Source: Sesamum alatum (Eukaryota > Streptophyta > Magnoliopsida > Lamiales > Pedaliaceae). From it: DNA of 64,000 nt. Positions within the stretch are counted from its first letter, which is position 1. Each line of letters begins with the position of its first letter. Made by a program: the position numbers and the translations under genes. Location of the stretch: contig JACGWO010000001.1 of the NCBI GenBank assembly GCA_034509735.1, positions 28,461,966-28,525,965 of the forward strand. Reading direction: 5' to 3'. Positions 59,101-64,000 of this stretch are shown one piece after another. The notes beneath the pieces are model-generated. The model ran no database searches. It had not been told where the DNA came from and worked only from the letters and a program-made list of their open reading frames with translations.

Positions 59101-62100
59101 TCGACACCTGGCAGGCCGTCTCACCGGCCGCTGGGCATCGACAGACAACAACCTACCTGATGCCTACGCTGTAAGCCGTCTGCGCATCTATTCGGCTGTC
59201 CTGAGATATTTTTCTGAAAATCGACGTTTCTGAATCAATTTCAAAAGTTACTCGAAAAATGGCAAATGGAAATCCAGAATGCCTCTTGAGTAATTTTTTC
59301 TCTAAGTAGCAAATTATTAACACTTTAATATGAAAAAAATCAATTTCTAGGAAAATTCAACCGTTTCATAACAATTATAACATGCTTGTTCAAGAACGAC
59401 AATGAGACTCTCCAGAATGAACAAAATAGAAAATATTTATTTCATGATTCAACATTTGAATTATGAAATAAATCCCTTTTTCTAGAAATATCAAGTTTCT
59501 TAACTTTTGAGACATTGGCGTTAAAAAACATCATGAAATTTTCAAAATCAAAGTGAAAAATACGAAAATGGTGACCTTTCAATGTGGTTGCGTAGCAGGT
59601 GCATAGTTGTGCGCGCATGTTCGTACATGTCATGCGCACACGCGTGCGCATTAGGCATTGGAGCCCACTACCTACTCGCGAGCAAGCATGCGCACAACCC
59701 GCACAAACACCCTGCTAGTGCACGTGCTCACTTGTTTCGCCCAGTGCCTTCGCCTTTACTTTTGATTTTCAACTTTTATATTCAAAAATTCCCATATTTT
59801 CCCTTCAGAAAACAAAAAATAAAATTCACAAAATTCAACCCCAAACATGCACATATGATTTAGAACAATTCTCAACATCTCATTCAATTAAATTCAAGCA
59901 AACAATAATTAAGACAATATTTTTTGCTTTCATGAACTGGGCTCTAATACCACTGTTGGGTTCTATAATAGCAATGAAAATAAATTTTAATTCAAAACTA
60001 AGCATGCATAACAGATTATACATATAACCCGTGTCCAATTGTTTAATGTAATCATGTGTGAGACACAATATAAATGCGAAAGAGATTTAAGAATTAATAG
60101 TTTTTACACTTCGGCTAATGATAATGATAAAGTCACGCATCAAGCATTATCTCACTATGATTTTGGTTGTCTCATATTCATATATAGAGCACCAATCGTT
60201 GCTCCTCTAATGGTATGTACACCTTGGATGTCCACTAGAATTTGAATCTATGCTAGTAGATTTGAAGCCCTAACTTATTGATCTGTTTAAAAGATTGAAT
60301 GCCTGACACAATATTATTGTATGTGTGTGTTAATGTAGAATTCCCACCATTTTACTTGTTTTGAGATGTAAATACTTTTGTATGGAAATTCTTGTAAAAC
60401 CTTACGTAAAATTTGAGAGACTAGAGGCGTGCTTGGCCCATTTTTTTTTAGACTTTTAGTGATACATGTAGCCAGCCGTAACACCCTTTATATAGGGATG
60501 GAATCCTTCATTGTGAAGGATTAAATGAGTGAGGATTTGAACTGTAGTCCTACTTTAATTCAAATTTCTTTACTTAACCATTAAGCACTTAATCTCCACC
60601 ACAATTAATTCTCTTGTCTTAATTAATTAGCAAAATATTTCCTTGTCCTACAAGAAAATATTTAGAGTTTGGTCCATGGAGAAGTTAAATCCTATTTAAT
60701 TCTTCCAATGACATTCCAAACTCCATCAATTAAGTTTTGCCTCATAACGATTAATTAACGGCAAAACTAATTGATATCATCAATTAATTTTAATTTTTTT
60801 TTCTCTTGAGCTTGTCCAATAAAATTAGACATGTATCAATTTAATACAATTACATATCTCTGCATAATTAATTCAATCTCATTATTTGAGCTAAAAATAT
60901 TTACCTACGTTAGTTAATTAAGTTTTTACATCATTCAATTTGACCTTTGAATTAAAATTATCATTCGCATGAATTAATCAAATTAACTCAAGAATTAATT
61001 TCACTATTGAATTAATTGACATATAGGAGATGGGCTTCTCCAAGTATGTGTGTGAACCTTAGGTGCACCTAGTAATAGTCATGAGTTCACAACTATTGTG
61101 ACTTTGTCAAATTAAATTAATAATATTAACTAAATTATTTTGAAATTAGCCTTTAATTCCAAAGACTCGTTAATGATGGTTGGTGTCTTGCAGCACGCCA
61201 TGAACACCTATCTCTAGGTGAAGATGGTGAAGCTTCAGGCAACAAGTACCATGCAAGTAAGGTTCTTTCACTAATTATCTCCAGATTAAGTCCAATGCAT
61301 GGATGTTAGTCGAACCTTTGTTGACTCAATAACTATGCATCAGTTCTTTTGTTTTCTTTATTAAGATGGTCCACATCGGAACCCTGAGCCTAGTTGTTGT
61401 GCTATCTTGGCCATTGATTTATTAATAAAAAAAATAGTATAGAGCATAGTAGATGTCCTATTCATCAAGGTAGGTTGATGAATTCTTGACGTGTCACTCA
61501 TTGACTTTCATATACATGGGCTTGTATCCAAAATACTTCCTATGTGGTGGAATAAATGAACACATTGGGGACCTAATATAATAAGACTATGGTGCTTCAT
61601 GTCTAAGGATTAATCTTGCACTATAGCGTCAAGAAATTCTTAATTCGATGTTGTTACTCCAATAAATAATTTTCTATGGAGTCGTTCAGTGAACTTGTTG
61701 CAGAAGCACCCTCACACATACATTAGTGTCTCCACACCAATGTTCATGAAACGAGACATTCCCTTAAAGGGTGTCTATCGTGTGAGCAAGCCTTCATGGG
61801 ATCAATGGTATCTCCATCTTATTGATCTTGGACTTGGAACATTTAGGCCAAGATCCTGGATGCATATTTTATGAACACTATCATATGTTTGACCATCTGT
61901 CATAATCATGTATGACCTTGGGACTTCATTTTATTGCATAATTAGATAAACACACAATATTGGAATAAAGAATGTCATAAAATTTATTGATATGAAATAA
62001 ATAAGATCAATTTTACATGGGTATTACAACCTGCAATCTATCTAGCATCCTATCAACTAGTTGACATGCTGACATGATTTTTTGGGTAAATGCACTTGAT

Positions 62101-63777
62101 TTTTTTCTTCAATAAAATTATATTAGGAATTCCTTATGAAGACATAAATCGATTAATAGTAATTACTAAGATCATATAGCCTTGGATTGAGAAACAATTC
62201 TACGATTTTATTTTTTCATTCTTGAAACTACAGTTAGAAACACTAGTAGAGTTAATGATTTTTGTATAGGCCATGAGCTGAGTTTGTCGATTCAAAAGTT
62301 CTTCTAAATAGCCATTTGTTAATGTTGATTGTGCACTACTTGAAGCGAATAGCAAATTGTCAATTTTATACCTACTACACAAAGTAGTAAAATGAATGCT
62401 AACAAAGTAAACAGAAAGTGAAAATGAGTTTCACAGATGATATGTATTGTTTGAGAAAACCATTGTTTGAGAGAACAGAAAAAAATTCAATCATTTATTG
62501 AAAGAAAGTTTGACTTTACAAGTAAAGTTCATTTATTATTCTAGGATTCTAATAAAAATATTTTACTGTTAGTTCTTTTCATTGAAGAAGCTAGACCTAT
62601 TATTGGATTAAATGTATTTTTGGTCCTATAATTTAGGTTATTTGGCATTTTCGTCCTTTAACTTTCTAGCGTAGCATTTTAGTCCTGCATCTTTTTAATT
62701 TTCGCAATTTCGGTCCTTTTGTTTGCCAAAGTTCACCTCCACTAGAGAGAATGGTGAACTCCGGCAAGAAAATGACTAAAATTGTAAAAATTAAAAAGAT
62801 GCAAGACCAAAATGCTACTTTAGAAAGTTAAAGGACAAAAATGCTAACAAAAATGGGCCAATAGGAACAAAAGTCCAAATTTGAAAATGTCACATGAGAG
62901 GCACATGCATTTCTCCGGCTATAATTGTGAACTCCGGCGAAAAAAGGATTACAATCACAAAAATTAAAAAAGTACAGGATCAAAATGGTATCCTAAAAAG
63001 TTAAAGGATGAAAATGCCAACTAACCTAAGTTACGGGACGAAAATGCATTTAAGCCTCTATTATTGCCCCAAGCATTTTGCTATCATTTTTAGGTCAAAA
63101 GAATTATCATGAATCAAATTAATGGTGTATCTACAAATTCTTGTAGATAATATGCCATGTAAGAGTCGTTTTTCTGAGTGTAAATATCATAGAATCAAGA
63201 TTTGAAAATACGATATGTAAGGTTATCCCTAGAACATGCATTACATGAAAAAGTAATTGAATACAATTGAATCTAGTGATAATTTGAATCATCTTCGCTT
63301 ACTATGTAGATCTATACTCAACTAAGTAACTAGCCAACATGCCATGTTGTGTTTATGCAACAACCATTGTGCCCGATATTCATGTTATAATGGGATATTG
63401 GATTTAATAGTGATATTTCATCTCATTTACAACCCGTAATTCTAATAGCATCAACTTAAATTTTACGAGTTTAAATTTACTCGATCATCCTTCCTTATAT
63501 GGTTGATTTGCATCAATAATTTAACTATTTAAGTGCTTGCTTAATTTTGAAGGCTTGGCGGCGTGCCTTGTATGGAATTTTGTGGCAACTACTGTAGCTT
63601 GGATCAATGGGGAAGGTGGATGCTTAATTAAATCTACAAATATCTTCAGTCTCCAGTTATCTTTAAAGACTTATATTCTTGTGCAGGCCCGATAATCTGG
63701 TTATGCTCTATCATCTACTTATCATTTATTCCAGGAGCCTATGTTCTATGGTATCGTCCTCTTTATCGTGCAATGAG
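49858..63777 (+). CDS. SCAMP: Secretory carrier-associated membrane protein (SCAMP), exons 1-7, 3' end outside the window
   Basis: Exons 49858-49914, 50953-51060, 51775-51837, 51956-51989, 52383-52505, 63553-63615 and 63687-63777, all with GT-AG borders and matching phases (about 180 residues; the family is about 280). SCAMPs are four-span proteins of the trans-Golgi, endosome and plasma membrane that take part in vesicle recycling. Residues 1-55 have NPF repeats (VNPFANPGS) and PLPPEP; 56-88 is a charged coiled coil ([20 protein letters not shown]); 89-117 holds the conserved [14 protein letters not shown] and EIPIHL; two membrane spans follow (about 119-141 and 153-171), ending [15 protein letters not shown]. 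Later spans would lie past 64000. No stops or shifts. Intron 5 is 11,047 bp and holds a copia element and MITEs. Which SCAMP paralogue is unknown. Confidence 0.92.
50092..50318. mobile_element. Small MITE in SCAMP intron 1
   Basis: Inverted ends: aaataaacaatttaccctctttg on the left and agggtaatttgcattt on the right, with ttaccc/gggtaa inner repeats. Akin to 18110-18350. Confidence 0.5.
50480..50690 (+). repeat. Repeat in SCAMP intron 1, inverted copy in intron 2
   Basis: The stretch with aaatattgattaatcgtggca and tttatagtgtagcgaaaa is the reverse complement of 51295-51440 in intron 2. Probably one non-autonomous DNA transposon family. Confidence 0.55.
51200..51745 (-). repeat. Repeat in SCAMP intron 2, inverted relative to intron 1 copy
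   Basis: Contains ttttcgctacactataaatg and tgccacgattaatcaatattt, matching intron 1 in reverse, plus further diverged atggctaatttttgc-type units up to the exon 3 acceptor. Words like ttttttgtgtacc suggest decayed ends. Confidence 0.5.
52048..52325. mobile_element. CACTA-type MITE in SCAMP intron 4
   Basis: Ends CACTATAAGAAAA and TTTTCTTGTAGTG, inverted (13 bp, one change), the hallmark of CACTA elements. Sub-terminal words gttgctaa/ttagcaac recur. 278 bp, no coding. A 3-bp target duplication is not evident. It takes most of the 393-bp intron. Confidence 0.72.
52617..53144. mobile_element. Fold-back element in SCAMP intron 5
   Basis: 528 bp related to 37200-38664: gggattaacacttttagttc / aaccaaaagtgctaattttt and gccacatgg / ccacatggc pair. 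It lies in TA repeats, which hide any target duplication; a (TA)n tract follows at about 53152-53177. Confidence 0.68.
53535..53826. mobile_element. Fold-back MITE in SCAMP intron 5
   Basis: Inverted halves around cacatccaccggcgagaaggg: gcgttttcgtcctttaacttt pairs with aaatttaaaggacaaaaatac. Same family as 62606-63057. Confidence 0.62.
53852..55945 (-). repeat. 3' LTR of copia element 4
   Basis: 2094 bp; plus-strand left edge tgttgggttaggtatgg, right edge ctattctaaca, then atctccacc of the polypurine side. A weak version of the shared stem-loop is at 55035-55050. Confidence 0.82.
55990..56470. other. Foreign insert in copia element 4, organelle-like
   Basis: The copia 3' untranslated text (ctcccac/tctccacc ... 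cccatgtg) is interrupted by about 480 bp of even base composition with a different style, e.g. ggtacgatcgccaataac and tttcgctctgacttgccc. Overlapping frames of 69-84 codons exist on both strands (56210-56419 plus; 56471-56217 minus) but match no family I know. The texture is like plant mitochondrial intergenic DNA. Origin not proven. Confidence 0.4.
59941..59952 (-). promoter_or_regulatory. Primer-binding site of copia element 4
   Basis: The minus strand reads TGGTATTAGAGC, one base from the LTR; one mismatch from the initiator Met tRNA-complementary site. Confidence 0.85.
59954..62074 (-). repeat. 5' LTR of copia element 4
   Basis: Direct repeat of 53852-55945, about 2.1 kb, diverged. Right edge eroded. 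Frames inside (e.g. 61689-61874) are not genes. Confidence 0.8.
62606..63057. mobile_element. MITE with perfect 9-bp duplication in SCAMP intron 5
   Basis: ctattattg is directly repeated at 62597-62605 and 63058-63066. Ends taaatgtatttttggtcc and gacgaaaatgcattta are inverted. The right arm is partly duplicated (agttaaaggac/agttaaaggat; cgaaaaaaggatt and caagaaaatgac units). It lies about 500 bp upstream of exon 6. Confidence 0.8.
63058..63552. other. End of SCAMP intron 5
   Basis: AT-rich intron sequence leading to the acceptor tgaag at 63548-63552. Nothing else recognised. Confidence 0.6.
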
Positions 63778-64000
63778 GTATCTACAAGACCTCATGCCTT
63801 CGCTATGTACTCTTTTCTTTTTTACTCTTGTTTTGCTAGTGCTATATTCTTTTTCTTTTTTTTCAGAATTAATACATTATGTCAATGGAATATAATTGTC
63901 ATTTAAGCTGTTGTGTTTGTCTTTTTAAGTCTCTTTTTGTTTGCTTAGGAAACTAGCATATATGGGGTAAAATATTTTTTGTTTTAGTCCTTTAAAATAC

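Larger units (their letters stand above)
55946..59953 (-). pseudogene. copia gag-pol remnant of element 4
   Basis: On the minus strand from 59040 to 56500: a decayed zinc knuckle ([11 protein letters not shown], about 58790-58750), integrase (open 58401-58195: [20 protein letters not shown], then [20 protein letters not shown]), RT fragments with stops around 57800-57200, and RT/RNase H (57076-56825: [48 protein letters not shown]). 59040-59750 is the GC-rich leader. An unrelated block is inserted at about 55990-56470. Confidence 0.78.
53852..62074 (-). mobile_element. Ty1/copia element inside SCAMP intron 5 (element 4)
   Basis: Two LTRs (53852-55945 and 59954 to about 62074) flank 4.0 kb with decayed copia gag, integrase and RNase H on the minus strand, antisense to SCAMP. 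The primer-binding site is intact. The right border is altered: where ctattctaaca is expected, the text reads gctgaca, so the end is approximate and no 5-bp duplication was found. LTRs differ by many substitutions and small gaps, so the insertion is old. Confidence 0.85.

Overview
The window is nuclear DNA of a flowering plant, very probably a eudicot. The evidence is two multi-exon plant genes with GT-AG introns, AT-rich intergenic DNA, and a thick nest of Ty1/copia LTR retrotransposons, Mutator-type MITEs and Helitron remnants. A member of the Lamiales such as sesame would fit the protein wording, but the species is a guess. Only two host genes are seen. Most short open frames are fragments of transposons or chance.

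Layout. 1-7170: GC-rich DNA split by an internally deleted copia element (309-7170, minus). 7321-13925: a LINE-1 ORF1 (DUF4283) relic on the minus strand, split by a second copia element (7437-13088) with a perfect 5-bp target duplication. 14018-16010: a lone copia LTR. 16.3-19.0 kb: AT-rich DNA with MITEs. 19146-22253: an intact four-exon GH3.10/DFL2-like acyl-acid amido synthetase gene (591 aa), with a MITE in its last intron. 22735-36480: a fossil copia gag, a solo LTR with a perfect duplication, an inverted pair of copia leader/gag regions, and further LTRs. 37.2-38.7 kb: a very long fold-back element with a MITE nested in one arm. 39135-43680: a degraded plus-strand copia element carrying a MITE and a Pack-MULE that captured part of a chitinase-like (CTL1/CTL2) gene. 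44.1-49.7 kb: Helitron debris reaching to within about 150 bp of the next gene. 49858-63777 and beyond: the first seven exons of a SCAMP (secretory carrier membrane protein) gene, whose fifth intron is 11 kb long because it holds a copia element (53852 to about 62074) and several MITEs.

The two host genes have unrelated roles (jasmonate/hormone conjugation, and post-Golgi membrane traffic), and nothing suggests they act together. No rRNA, tRNA, CRISPR or bacterial-type operon was seen. The most interesting points are the Pack-MULE with captured CTL exon, a short stem-loop conserved across otherwise divergent LTRs, the SCAMP intron expansion, a deletion inside a copia element that ends at a short direct repeat, and an organelle-like insert inside the SCAMP-intron element.
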